From Pseudomonas marginalis (GTDB lineage Bacteria; Pseudomonadota; Gammaproteobacteria; Pseudomonadales; Pseudomonadaceae), in contig NZ_LKEG01000027.1 in the NCBI RefSeq assembly GCF_001645105.1, positions 34,420 through 98,419 of the forward strand: a DNA stretch of 64,000 bases. Reading direction: 5' to 3'. Each line of letters begins with the position of its first letter. The stretch's first letter is position 1. The notes under the pieces are model-generated. The model did no database searches, was not told the origin of the DNA, and was given only the letters and a program-made list of their open reading frames with translations. Both the position numbers and the translations under genes were made by a program. Of this stretch, positions 48,714-56,986 are shown piece after piece.

Positions 48714-49303
48714 CAGGCTTGCTCCTGTGCAATGCGGCTGCTGCGTGGCAGGCCGATCAAGTGGTGGCCGGCAGCGAACACAACGTCCAGCCCGCGGGGG
48801 AAGGCTTCGCGGCGCTGACGTTCGTGCCAGAAGCCTTGGGGCACTGGCAGGTGCACCTGGCGCTGGGCCTTGATGCCGGGGCCGCGCCAGAGCAGGCCGC
48901 GACCGCCTTCCAGGTCGGTGAGCTGCACGAGCAGGGTGCAGGACTGATCGGGGTAGCGGTCATTGCCGTGATCGAAGCCACTGAGGTCGAGCAAGTCCTG
49001 TTCGCCGAGCAGCGCGAAGACCGCGTCTTCGCGCTTCGACGTCAACGGGCAGCCGCAATGGAAGGCCAGGTTGGCGCGGATCAGCGGCGTGTCGAAGCTC
49101 GGCGCCAGCCATAGCGGCGTGTCGGTATCCAAGAGCGCCAGGCACAAGGCGTAGGTGGCGGGCGCCAGGCCGTCGAGGCGTGGCGCGCACGGCAGGTGCT
49201 GGATCAAACCGGGCTCGGCGAGGGCCTTGAGTGCGGCACGAAAACCGCGCTGGGCATCAAGGACCGGGTCAACAAACGCCGGCTGCAACAGTGGCGCACT
49301 CAT
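48713..49303 (-). CDS. phnH: C-P lyase core subunit PhnH
   Basis: 196 aa structural subunit of the PhnGHIJ core, with a PLP-transferase-like fold and no cofactor. Typical segments: DPVLDAQRGFRAALKALAEPG and GPGIKAQRQVHLP. One-base overlaps link it to phnG and phnI. Confidence 0.94.
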   Translation of the reverse strand: MSAPLLQPAFVDPVLDAQRGFRAALKALAEPGLIQHLPCAPRLDGLAPATYALCLALLDTDTPLWLAPSFDTPLIRANLAFHCGCPLTSKREDAVFALLGEQDLLDLSGFDHGNDRYPDQSCTLLVQLTDLEGGRGLLWRGPGIKAQRQVHLPVPQGFWHERQRREAFPRGLDVVFAAGHHLIGLPRSSRIAQEQA

Positions 49304-49740
49304 CAGTTTTCTCCTCGTACGAGCGTGAAGAACTCGACCTTGGTGGCGGCGGTATCGGCTTCTTTTTGTGCACGGCGGGCGGCCTGGGCATTGGCCAGCG
49401 CGGTGATCAAATCGCTGAGCCAGCGGCTCGGTTGCGTGCCTTGCAGATGGGCATCGGCCAAGGCGGCCAACTCGGCATGGACCTTGTCGCGCCCGGCCAG
49501 GTAGCTGTAGCCGGTGCGGCCATCGGCCAGGCGCACCACACAGCGGGTCACGCTCATTTCGCCGACGTTGAACGGCGCGCCATTGCCGCCCATGCGGCCG
49601 CGCACCAGGGTCATGCCGATTTCCGGGGCGCGGATCAGTTGGTATTCGGCGTCCTTCAACGCGGCTTCGTGGGGCTGCAGTTCACTGAGCTGGGCGCGAG
49701 CAAGCACGCCGATCCAGTGTTGACGCGGGGACAGGCTCAT
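49303..49740 (-). CDS. phnG: C-P lyase core subunit PhnG
   Basis: 145 aa from ATG 49740, which has GGAG six bases upstream. An alternative ATG at 49752 overlaps the phnF stop as TGATG and would add four residues. Family pattern RQHWIGVLARA and RCVVRLADGRTGYSYLAGRD. Part of the PhnGHIJ core. Confidence 0.92.
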   Translation of the reverse strand: MSLSPRQHWIGVLARAQLSELQPHEAALKDAEYQLIRAPEIGMTLVRGRMGGNGAPFNVGEMSVTRCVVRLADGRTGYSYLAGRDKVHAELAALADAHLQGTQPSRWLSDLITALANAQAARRAQKEADTAATKVEFFTLVRGEN

Positions 49741-49751
49741 CAAAGGCTCCA

Positions 49752-50456
49752 TCAAGTCATCACCTGGTACTGGAAGCGATCCGAACGGCTGGTGGACTGC
49801 GCCAGCTCCACCGGGTGGCCATCGCGATCGCGGGAAAGGGTGAATACGGTGAGCGCCGGCAAGTGCCGGGGCATCATCAGCAGCGCGGCTTCGTCACGGT
49901 TGGGCAAACGCGCACCGATCAGGCTGTGGGTGCGGGTCAGCGGCAGGTCACGCTCGCGCAGGTAGTGGCGCAAGGACCCGCCGGTGTAGTCGGCCAGCAA
50001 CGGCGCGCGGCTGGCGCAGTAGCGATGGCGGATCAGGCTGACGGGCTGGTGGTCGAGCTTGCGCAGGGTTTGCAGTTCGATCATTGGCGCCATCTCGGCG
50101 ATGCCTAAGTGCTGCGCCTCTTCACGGCTGGCGTAGCAGTAGCGGCGCTTGAGCAACAGCGCTTCCACCCCTACGCCCTGGGCCGACAACGATTGGCTAT
50201 AGGAGGTCTCGGCGCCCATCGGGTAAATGAGCGGGCGGTCGAGCACCTGGGTGCCCTTGCCCTGGCGGCGTAACAGGCTGCCTTCGAACACCAGCTCGTC
50301 GATGGCCCGGCGCAGGGTGTGGCGGTTGACGCCAAAGCGCTCGGCCATGTGCACCTCGCCGGGCAGGAAGTCGCCGGCCTGGTAGCTGCTCAGTTCACGG
50401 CGCAGGATATCCGCGAGTTCGCGGTACACCGGCTCATCTTGTCTAGACAACTGCAT
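49752..50456 (-). CDS. phnF: GntR/HutC-family regulator PhnF
   Basis: 234 aa. N-terminal winged HTH (VYRELADILRREL, then AERFGVNRHTLRRAIDELVFEG) and a C-terminal UTRA ligand-binding domain. It probably represses the phosphonate genes. Codons 3-6 form the palindrome TTGTCTAGACAA, which fits the HutC-subfamily operator, so the gene may be autoregulated from its own 5' end. It follows phnE after 37 bases. Confidence 0.93.
   Translation of the reverse strand: MQLSRQDEPVYRELADILRRELSSYQAGDFLPGEVHMAERFGVNRHTLRRAIDELVFEGSLLRRQGKGTQVLDRPLIYPMGAETSYSQSLSAQGVGVEALLLKRRYCYASREEAQHLGIAEMAPMIELQTLRKLDHQPVSLIRHRYCASRAPLLADYTGGSLRHYLRERDLPLTRTHSLIGARLPNRDEAALLMMPRHLPALTVFTLSRDRDGHPVELAQSTSRSDRFQYQVMT
50439..50450. 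promoter_or_regulatory. HutC-type palindrome inside the phnF start region
   Basis: TTGTCTAGACAA is a perfect palindrome containing GTCTAGAC, i.e. GT-N-TA-N-AC. It lies within phnF codons 3-6. Confidence 0.5.
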
Positions 50457-50493
50457 GTTTAAAAAAAAGCGCCGCGTGGGCACCCCTCCGACG

Positions 50494-51276
50494 TCAGATG
50501 AACTGCTTGCGCAGGCGTTGGGACAACACGTCGATAGCGCTCACCACCACGATGATCACCAGCAACACCGCGCAGGTTTGTACGAACTGGAAGGCGCGGA
50601 TGTTTTCCCAGAGGATCACGCCGATCCCGCCCGCACCGACCATGCCCACCACCGTCGCCGAGCGGACATTGGCTTCGAAGCGGTACAGCGCGTAGCTCAC
50701 CCACAGCGGCATCACTTGGGGGATCACGCCGTAGATCACTTCCTGCAGGGCGCTCGCGCCGGTGGCACGTACGCCTTCCACCGGGCCTGGGTCGATGGCT
50801 TCGACGGCTTCGGCAAACAGCTTGGCGAGCACGCCGGTGGTGCTGATCCACAGGGCCAATACACCGGCGAAAGGGCCGAGGCCGACGGCGACCACGAACA
50901 ACATCGCGAAGACCATTTCATTGATGGAGCGGAAGGCGTCCATCACCCGGCGCAGGGGTTGGTGGACCCACCAGGGGGTGATGTTGTCGGCGCACAAGAT
51001 GCCCAGCGGCACCGAGCAGACGATGGCCAACACCGTGCCCCAGAGGGCGATTTGTACGGTGACGATCATCTCCTTGAGGTAGGAGCGCCACTCGTGGAAG
51101 TCCGGCGGGAAGAAGTCGGCAGCGAAGGTCGCCATGTTTCCGGAGTCGCGGTACAGCGCCAGCGGGTTCATTTCCGCGCCGTGCCAGGCCCAGGCGAGCA
51201 AGACCAGGAACAGGCCCCAGCCGAGGTATTGCGGCCAAGTGCGTTTGCCGACGGCTTCAGCGTGCAAGGTAGTCAT
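50494..51276 (-). CDS. phnE: Phosphonate ABC transporter permease PhnE
   Basis: 260 aa with about six membrane helices. The binding-protein-dependent permease EAA-type loop is visible near [15 protein letters not shown], followed by GMVGAGGIG. It imports phosphonates with PhnC and PhnD. A single uninterrupted gene. Confidence 0.94.
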   Translation of the reverse strand: MTTLHAEAVGKRTWPQYLGWGLFLVLLAWAWHGAEMNPLALYRDSGNMATFAADFFPPDFHEWRSYLKEMIVTVQIALWGTVLAIVCSVPLGILCADNITPWWVHQPLRRVMDAFRSINEMVFAMLFVVAVGLGPFAGVLALWISTTGVLAKLFAEAVEAIDPGPVEGVRATGASALQEVIYGVIPQVMPLWVSYALYRFEANVRSATVVGMVGAGGIGVILWENIRAFQFVQTCAVLLVIIVVVSAIDVLSQRLRKQFI

Positions 51277-51331
51277 GGGTCACTCTCGATCAATGTGTAT
51301 GAGTGGGCTTTCTGTGGTGAGCCTGGCTTCT

Positions 51332-51419
51332 GTGGTGAGCGGGCTTGCCCCGCGCTGGGCTGCGCAGCAGCCCCAATGGCTCGGCTGTGAACCCGGAGGG
51401 GGACAAGCCCCCTCACCCC
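51332..51419. repeat. REP arm pair of mixed class between phnD and phnE
   Basis: 51332-51375 is a GCGGGCTTGCCCCGC-class arm identical to that at 53518-53561. The opposite side (51396-51419) is instead a GGGGGACAAGCCCCC-type arm. Thus two REP classes face each other inside the operon. Confidence 0.75.
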
Positions 51420-51447
51420 AAAAGCACTCCGCATACAGGCGGGGGGA

Positions 51448-52449
51448 TTAGCCGTTGACCGCAGTTTTCTTGTCCAGCTCGGAAATGCGCTGTTGCAGCT
51501 TCGCCAGGTCGGCGTCGATGTCGGCAAGTTTCTTGGCCTTGTCGGCCGCGTCCAGCTTGCTGTCAGCGCTGATCGTGGTGCGCTGCTTGAACAGCTCCAG
51601 CTGGCGGATCGGCAACAGTTGGTCGTCGTTGGAGGCGAGGAACTTGCCCAGCTGCATGTTCTTCAGCACCGCCTTCTCTTCATCGGTGTCGCCATAGTTG
51701 GCAAAGAAATCGCGGATCTTGGTTTTCTCGCTGTCGCTCAGCGCCTTGCTCCACACCATCGGGTCGGCCGGGATCAGCGGCGATTTCCAGATCACCTTGA
51801 GCATCGCGGCTTTGTCGGGCTGGGTGACTTCCAGGCGGTCCCAGCTTTCGGTGTTGAAGGTGGCCACGTCCAACTGCCCCTTGGCCACGCTCAACGCGTT
51901 GACCTCATGGCTGGAGTTCAGCGTGCGTTTGAACGCGGTGGCGGCGTCCACATTGTTCTTGGCGAAGACGTAGTAGCCCGGCACCAGGTAGCCCGAGGTG
52001 GAGTTCGGGTCACCGTTGCCGAAGGTCAGGTTCTTGGCATTCTTGAGCATGTCGTCGACGTTGTTGATCGGGCTGTCCTTGCGCACGATCAGCACGCTCC
52101 AGTAACCGGCGGCGCCGTTGGCGGCAGCGGTCTGGGCGAAGATCTCGCCGTTGGAACGGTCCACCGCTTCCATCGCGGCCTTGTTGCCCAGCCAGGCCAC
52201 GTCGACCTTGTTGAAGCGCATGCCCTGGATCAGGCCGGCGTAGTCGGAGGCGAAGGTGGCGTTGATGGTCAGGCCGGTCTTCTTGTGCATGTCATCCAGG
52301 AACGGCTGCCAGATGCTCTTGAGGTTCTGCGAAGACTCGGTGGACATGATGCCGAAATTGATCACCTTGTCAGCGGCGTGGGCGTTGCCCAGCGCGACAC
52401 TGGCCAGCAACACGGCAGACAAAAACACATGGCCGATACGGTTCAACAT
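51448..52449 (-). CDS. phnD: Phosphonate-binding periplasmic protein PhnD
   Basis: 333 aa with a signal peptide to about residue 26 (NAHA|AD). Family segments NFGIMSTESSQNLKSIW, FASDYAGLIQGMRFNKVDVAW and GDPNSTSGYLVPGY are present. A C-terminal helical segment rich in Lys/Asp (KLDAADKAKKLADIDADLAKL) looks coiled-coil. The longer open frame upstream overlaps phnC and is rejected. Confidence 0.95.
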   Translation of the reverse strand: MLNRIGHVFLSAVLLASVALGNAHAADKVINFGIMSTESSQNLKSIWQPFLDDMHKKTGLTINATFASDYAGLIQGMRFNKVDVAWLGNKAAMEAVDRSNGEIFAQTAAANGAAGYWSVLIVRKDSPINNVDDMLKNAKNLTFGNGDPNSTSGYLVPGYYVFAKNNVDAATAFKRTLNSSHEVNALSVAKGQLDVATFNTESWDRLEVTQPDKAAMLKVIWKSPLIPADPMVWSKALSDSEKTKIRDFFANYGDTDEEKAVLKNMQLGKFLASNDDQLLPIRQLELFKQRTTISADSKLDAADKAKKLADIDADLAKLQQRISELDKKTAVNG

Positions 52450-52481
52450 GGACGGGACTCCTGTGGGTCGTGAGTAGGGTT

Positions 52482-53315
52482 TCAAGCGCGCGCCAGGGCC
52501 AGCCGAGGGGGCGCTTCGGCACGGCGGGTTTGGTCGGAACACATCAGGCTGGTGTTGACGTCGGCACCGTATAAATCGTTGAGAAACTGGCTGCTCATCG
52601 AACTGCCCTGCCCGTCGAAATGAATGCGCCCGCCTTTCAGAGCCACGGCACGCGGGCAATAACGCATGGCGTAATCGACTTGATGCAGGGTCACCACCAC
52701 GGTCTTGCCGTCGCGGCGGTTGATGTCGGCGAGGATCTCCATGACCTTGCGCGCCGACTCCGGGTCGAGGGACGCGATCGGTTCGTCGGCCAGGATCACC
52801 TCGGCGCGCTGAGTCAGCGCACGGGCAATCGCCACGCGCTGCTGCTGGCCGCCGGACAAGGTCGAAGCCCGTTGCGCGGCCAGATCGGCCAGGCCGACGC
52901 GCGCCAGCGACGCCATGGCAAACGCCTTCTCCTCGGCATTGAACAGCCCCAGGTTGCCACGCCAGCGCGGCATGCGGCCCAGGCACCCGAGCAGCACGTT
53001 GTCGAGCACGCTCAGGCGATTGACCAGGTTGAACTGCTGGAAGATGTAGCCGATGTCCGCCCGCAACCGCCGCACCTTGCCATTCAAGCGTCCACTGGCC
53101 TGCACCTCCCGGCCCAGCACCTTGACGCTGCCGCCGTTACTCTTGTCGCAACAGGCCAGGCCCGCCAAATGGCGCAACAACGTGGACTTGCCGGAACCGG
53201 AAGCGCCAATCAGCGCGACCATCTCACCAGCGGCAATGGTGAGTTCGAGGTCGACCAACGCGGGCTTCTTCGCAAAGGTCTTGTTCAAGTGATCGACATG
53301 GATAGCGTGCGTCAT
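52482..53315 (-). CDS. phnC: Phosphonate ABC transporter ATPase PhnC
   Basis: 277 aa. Walker [10 protein letters not shown], signature [16 protein letters not shown] and Walker [13 protein letters not shown]. First gene of the 13-gene phn run. The upstream region shows only isolated CTGACAC and CTGTCGT half-sites and no convincing Pho box. Confidence 0.95.
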   Translation of the reverse strand: MTHAIHVDHLNKTFAKKPALVDLELTIAAGEMVALIGASGSGKSTLLRHLAGLACCDKSNGGSVKVLGREVQASGRLNGKVRRLRADIGYIFQQFNLVNRLSVLDNVLLGCLGRMPRWRGNLGLFNAEEKAFAMASLARVGLADLAAQRASTLSGGQQQRVAIARALTQRAEVILADEPIASLDPESARKVMEILADINRRDGKTVVVTLHQVDYAMRYCPRAVALKGGRIHFDGQGSSMSSQFLNDLYGADVNTSLMCSDQTRRAEAPPRLALARA

Positions 53316-53490
53316 GGGCTTCTCTGTCTTGTTTGAACAGCCAGGGGATGGCTGCGGTTGAGTTCAAACGACAGTAGGCGCGGGAGGTGTCAGTGCTATT
53401 ACTTGCACATGACTGGAGGGGGTCGGCTGGATGAAGGTTTTGTGAAAGGTTGGAAGTGGATCTAAAAGCACACCCAGCTAAGTAGTGAAT

Positions 53491-53658
53491 GGGCTTTTAG
53501 TGGTGAGCGGGCTTGTTGTGGTGAGCGGGCTTGCCCCGCGCTGGGCTGCGCAGCAGCCCCAATAGAAACCACCGCGTTGATTCAGACAGAACCGTCGCTA
53601 GGTTCTGGGGCTGCTTCGCAGCCCAGCGCGGGGCAAGCCCGCTCACCACTAAAAGCCC
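53491..53658. repeat. Nested REPIN with a duplicated arm
   Basis: 24-bp perfect outer arms (53491-53514 with 53635-53658) surround inner arms (53518-53561 with about 53606-53649, GCGGGCTTGCCCCGC class). The left side carries the GTGGTGAGCGGGCTTG unit twice in tandem, the right side once. Confidence 0.85.
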
Positions 53659-53812
53659 TGCTCACCACAACATATGCGATTTTTCCTACCTTCTCTGTCG
53701 GTTGCGGTTGCTATAACGCATCGCTAGCCTCTCGCAATCGCTGCTCATCAGCGATCAGGCTTGGTCGCCTGGATTAGAATGGCGCACAGGGCCGCGCAAG
53801 CGGCATTATTGT

Positions 53813-53899
53813 GCTCGCGTTATGGCGAGCTGTGCGTGGGAGGGCTTAGGCCCTGCCGGGTTTCCATTCCCTGGTCGACCAACCTGCGTACAGCTCGCC
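53813..53899 (+). ncRNA. Structured leader RNA candidate upstream of a DUF6124 gene
   Basis: A perfect 10-bp closing stem GGCGAGCTGT (53824-53833) / ACAGCTCGCC (53890-53899) encloses two hairpins: AGGGC/GCCCT (53841-53854) and CCGGG/CCTGG with one wobble (about 53856-53873), giving a three-way junction. The 5' arm can also pair locally with GCTCGC at 53813-53818, so two folds compete. It lies 55 bases before the DUF6124 start, with a GGAG ribosome-binding site between. I do not know a named RNA family for it. Confidence 0.55.
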
Positions 53900-53954
53900 A
53901 CCCTTCTGCTTGGTCGCGGATGGGGTGAGCTCCAACTGAATGGAGATTTACTGC

Positions 53955-54229
53955 ATGAAAAAAGTTACTCCAAATCCCCCCCATCCTCCTCGGATGACAC
54001 GCCTCAAACTCCACCCAACCTCATCTTCACCGTCCGCCCCGGCCTCAGCACTGAAGCTGCTTTGAGCAATGCAAGCGAGATGCTGGAATCCGCAACCGTG
54101 TGTGCTTACGACTGTGCCGAGCATCTGGATGGCTCGGGCCGCAAGCAGGTGCTGGCGGTGGTGCAGATGATTGAGATTGCGCAGTTGTGGGTGGATGAAG
54201 CGCTGAATCGGGCGTGTCCGGTGGCCTGA
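53955..54229 (+). pseudogene. DUF6124-type (formerly DUF3077) gene, frameshifted at a C7 tract
   Basis: ATG 53955 has GGAGA nine bases upstream and begins MKKVTPNPP, the typical start of these short Pseudomonas proteins. At the run of seven C (53976-53982) the frame departs and stops. The family C-terminal part (LIFTVRPGLSTEAALSNASEM ... QMIEIAQLWVDEALN) continues in another frame to 54229. One extra C would restore about 91 aa. It could be a broken gene, a phase-variable gene or a sequencing slip. A separate frame open from ATG 53822 reaches the same C-terminus through the RNA stem, but with a non-family start. Confidence 0.65.
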
Positions 54230-54358
54230 CAGCCGATGAGGTCTCCTGTGGGAACTGGCTGCGATGAAGGTGTACCTGCAGCCTGACACACCGCCATCGC
54301 GGGCAAGCTTGACCCCACATTTGATCTTCATTGGCTTGGAGAAAGCGTTTCACTGGCA

Positions 54359-54387
54359 AGAAAAAGGCGACCCGAAGGTCGCCTTTT
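54359..54387 (-). terminator. Terminator of the lipoprotein/ccm unit
   Basis: Stem AAAGGCGACC / GGTCGCCTTT with a four-base loop and T-tracts on both strands, immediately after the lipoprotein stop. It can also end the DUF6124 transcript. Confidence 0.88.
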
Positions 54388-54388
54388 G

Positions 54389-54784
54389 TCATTGCGCGTA
54401 CTGCTTGCTTAGCCCCGGTGGCACGCCCTGCACGTCGGTCTCTTCCCAAGGCCCGTTCGGGCTGATCGACCGGCTCCAACCGTTGCTCCAGCGGTAGTAG
54501 GTGCGCTGGCGGTAGAAGGTGTCGGGCTGGTCTTCCAGCACGTACACCTGCATCTTGCCGTCCCAGTGGCTGGCCGCGCCCGGTGGTGGGGCGAAGGTCG
54601 GCGATTTGGTCGGCACGGGTTTCGGTGGCGGGGTGACCGGGCCGGAGGGTTTAGTGCTCGGCTGGGTCGATGGGCCTGACGGTGGGATGGTCGGGCCGGT
54701 GGGCCCGGGAGGTGGGCGGTGGACCGCACAGGCGCTCAGGCCCAGTACCAGGCTGAGCAAGGTGATGCGTGCAAATGCGGTCAT
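54389..54784 (-). CDS. Proline-rich lipoprotein of unknown function
   Basis: 131 aa. Signal peptide with lipobox LSAC (cysteine 19). A Pro/Thr/Ser-rich linker (about 22-68) precedes a small C-terminal domain rich in aromatic residues (FYRQRTYYRWSNGWSRS). No named family recognised. It lies 15 bases downstream of ccmI and may be co-transcribed. Confidence 0.82.
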   Translation of the reverse strand: MTAFARITLLSLVLGLSACAVHRPPPGPTGPTIPPSGPSTQPSTKPSGPVTPPPKPVPTKSPTFAPPPGAASHWDGKMQVYVLEDQPDTFYRQRTYYRWSNGWSRSISPNGPWEETDVQGVPPGLSKQYAQ

Positions 54785-54799
54785 AGGCGTTTCCTCGAG

Positions 54800-55987
54800 T
54801 TACTTGTCCGGACTGTCGATGGTCAGCTGCTGCAAGGCAGTGGTGGTGCTGGCCAGGGGTTGGCTGCGGCCGATCCATTCGCCAGTGGTCGGTTGACCGG
54901 CCCGGGATATGCGCGCAACCAGTTGGACTTCAGGGAAGTTGGACAGTTTCAACTGCGGCATCATCGCGTCGGCGTCGCCGAGTTCGACGGTGATGGGCAG
55001 CTCGGCGACGGTGACGCGCTTGGCGGCCAGCGGTGCCGGCGGGCCTTTCACGGCACGGGCGAAGATAAATACGCTGTCGGTGGGCAGGGCCTTGGCTTTC
55101 ACGTCGGCGGACAGGTCCACGCGGACGTTCATCACGGTTTTTTGAGGAGCAACGGTGCCGCCACTCTCTTTGAGCTTCTCGGCAGCGCGATCAATGCCAC
55201 CTTGCAGCGCTGCGCGGGAGTTGTCTTGCGGCGGCAGCTGGGCCAACAGACGATTCCAGTAGTCGATAGCCTCTTGATAACGCTGGCCTTCAAAGGCAGC
55301 GATACCCAACAGGCCGAGGCTGGTGACTTCCTTCGGATCGAGCTTCAACGCCTCGTCGGTGAGCGCCTGCACCTTGGGCGACCACTGTTTGTTGTCAGCA
55401 AAATACTGCGCCTGGGCCCACTGGCCGAGCAGTTCCGGCTGGCGCCCGGCCAGCGCCACGGTGCGTTCGAACACCTTGGCGGCATCGGCGGAACGGTCCT
55501 GGGCCATGTAGGCGCGACCGAGGAAGTACAGGCCTTCCGGCGAGTCCGGTTGGGCAGCGGCGGCGCGTTCCAGGCGGTGGGTCATATCTTCCATGGACAC
55601 CGGCGGCTGGGAGAATTCGCGGGTCAGTTCAACCTTGTCGCTGGCCCCGTAATGCAGGTACAACGCAACCCCCAGGACCGGCACCAAGAACGCCGCCAGA
55701 AATGGCAGTGGCTTGCCCAGGCGCGATTCACGGGGTTTTCCCACGCCTTCCGTGTCAGCCAACAATTCACGCGCCGCTTCGGCGCGGCCGGTGTCGAGTT
55801 GCGCGGCATTCAGTACGCCTTCGTCCTGCTGCACTTGCAGCTCGGCCACGCGTTCTTGGTAGAGCGCCACGTTCAGCGCGGTGCGATCCTCTTCACGCTG
55901 GGCGCGGCGGCCGCGCAGGACAGGGATCAACAGGAAACTCAGGGCAATCAGAAGCAGCAAGCCGGCTGCGAGCCAGAAATCAATCAT
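54800..55987 (-). CDS. ccmI: Cytochrome c maturation protein CcmI
   Basis: 395 aa. N-terminal membrane helix (3-22), a cytoplasmic loop with coiled-coil character, a second helix near residue 100, then TPR-type repeats (about 150-280) and a periplasmic C-terminal domain. It chaperones apocytochrome c to the haem lyase. ATG 55987 overlaps ccmH by eight bases. Confidence 0.93.
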   Translation of the reverse strand: MIDFWLAAGLLLLIALSFLLIPVLRGRRAQREEDRTALNVALYQERVAELQVQQDEGVLNAAQLDTGRAEAARELLADTEGVGKPRESRLGKPLPFLAAFLVPVLGVALYLHYGASDKVELTREFSQPPVSMEDMTHRLERAAAAQPDSPEGLYFLGRAYMAQDRSADAAKVFERTVALAGRQPELLGQWAQAQYFADNKQWSPKVQALTDEALKLDPKEVTSLGLLGIAAFEGQRYQEAIDYWNRLLAQLPPQDNSRAALQGGIDRAAEKLKESGGTVAPQKTVMNVRVDLSADVKAKALPTDSVFIFARAVKGPPAPLAAKRVTVAELPITVELGDADAMMPQLKLSNFPEVQLVARISRAGQPTTGEWIGRSQPLASTTTALQQLTIDSPDK

Positions 55988-56453
55988 CAGTCTTGGTGTC
56001 CAGCAATTGGTCGAGGCGTTTGCGCTCTTCGGGGGACAGCGCGTCGGAACCATCGGTCGGCGCAGCACGGCGACGGCGCACGATCACCGCCATCACCACC
56101 ACGCCCGCCAGCAGCAGCCCGGCAGGGCCGAACCACAGCAGCGCGGTCTTACCGGTGAGGGCCGGTTTGTAGCGCACGAAATCACCGTAGCGGTCGACCA
56201 TGAAGTCGATGATCTGCTGGTTGTCCTTGCCCTCCCCCAGCATGCGGAAGATCTCTTTGCGCAGGTCGGCGGCGATGGGTGCGTTGGAGTCGGCGATGTC
56301 CTGGTTCTGGCACTTGGGGCAGCGCAGTTCCTTGGTCAGTTCGCGGAAACGCTCGCGGTCCCCGTCCTTCGCGAATTCATAGGTGTCGATGGCGGCGTGG
56401 GCCACGCCGACCAGTCCAAGCGCCAGCAACGCAGCGGCTAACAGACGCTTCAT
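55980..56453 (-). CDS. ccmH: Cytochrome c maturation protein CcmH
   Basis: 157 aa thiol oxidoreductase that reduces the apocytochrome CxxCH cysteines. Signal peptide to about 20, redox motif [17 protein letters not shown], and a C-terminal membrane helix. Overlaps ccmG by four bases. Confidence 0.95.
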   Translation of the reverse strand: MKRLLAAALLALGLVGVAHAAIDTYEFAKDGDRERFRELTKELRCPKCQNQDIADSNAPIAADLRKEIFRMLGEGKDNQQIIDFMVDRYGDFVRYKPALTGKTALLWFGPAGLLLAGVVVMAVIVRRRRAAPTDGSDALSPEERKRLDQLLDTKTDD

Positions 56454-56986
56454 GGCTTGGCCTCATCGACCAGTGCCTGGTATTTGGCGGCCAGTTGCTC
56501 GCGCCACACCACTTCGTCGATCACGCCGACGTACTTGTCGCGGATCACACCCTTGGCGTCGATGAAGAAGGTTTCCGGGGCGCCGTAGACGCCCAGGTTC
56601 AGACCGAGGTTGCCGTCTTCATCGCGGATATCCAGTTGGTACGGGTTGTGAAACTCCGCCAGCCATTTCAAGGCGGCCGCATTGTCGTCCTTGTAGTTGA
56701 TGCCGTAGATCACCACGCCCTTCTCGGCCAGCGTGTTCAGCACCGGGTGCTCGACGCGGCAGGAAATGCACCAGGTGCCCCACACGTTGACCAGTGCCGG
56801 TTTGCCCAGCAGGTCGGCCTGGGTCAGGGTCTTGTCGCCCTGCACCGTTGGCAGGCTGAACGCCGGGAACGGCTTGCCGATCATGGCCGACGGCAGCTCG
56901 GCCGGGTCCAGATAAAGGCCGCGATACAGGAACACCGCCACCACCAGAAACATCGCCAGCGGTACGACCATCAACCAACGCTTCAT
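56450..56986 (-). CDS. ccmG: Thiol:disulfide interchange protein CcmG (DsbE)
   Basis: 178 aa membrane-anchored thioredoxin-like protein. N-terminal helix (3-22) and active site WGTWCISCRVEHP, with the family proline/glutamate regions GKPALVNVW and YGAPETFFID. It passes electrons to CcmH. Overlaps ccmF by four bases. Confidence 0.95.
   Translation of the reverse strand: MKRWLMVVPLAMFLVVAVFLYRGLYLDPAELPSAMIGKPFPAFSLPTVQGDKTLTQADLLGKPALVNVWGTWCISCRVEHPVLNTLAEKGVVIYGINYKDDNAAALKWLAEFHNPYQLDIRDEDGNLGLNLGVYGAPETFFIDAKGVIRDKYVGVIDEVVWREQLAAKYQALVDEAKP

Noticed and set aside
51448..52986. 512-codon form of phnD
   Set aside because: The extra N-terminal part overlaps phnC in another frame; the signal peptide begins at the ATG at 52449.
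53340..53420. Possible Pho box upstream of phnC
   Set aside because: CTGACAC and CTGTCGT half-sites exist but their spacing does not fit the 11-base repeat of a Pho box.
53822..54229. 135-codon frame as the true form of the DUF6124 gene
   Set aside because: Its first 45 codons run through the RNA stem and do not resemble the family start, which lies in another frame at 53955 with a good ribosome-binding site.
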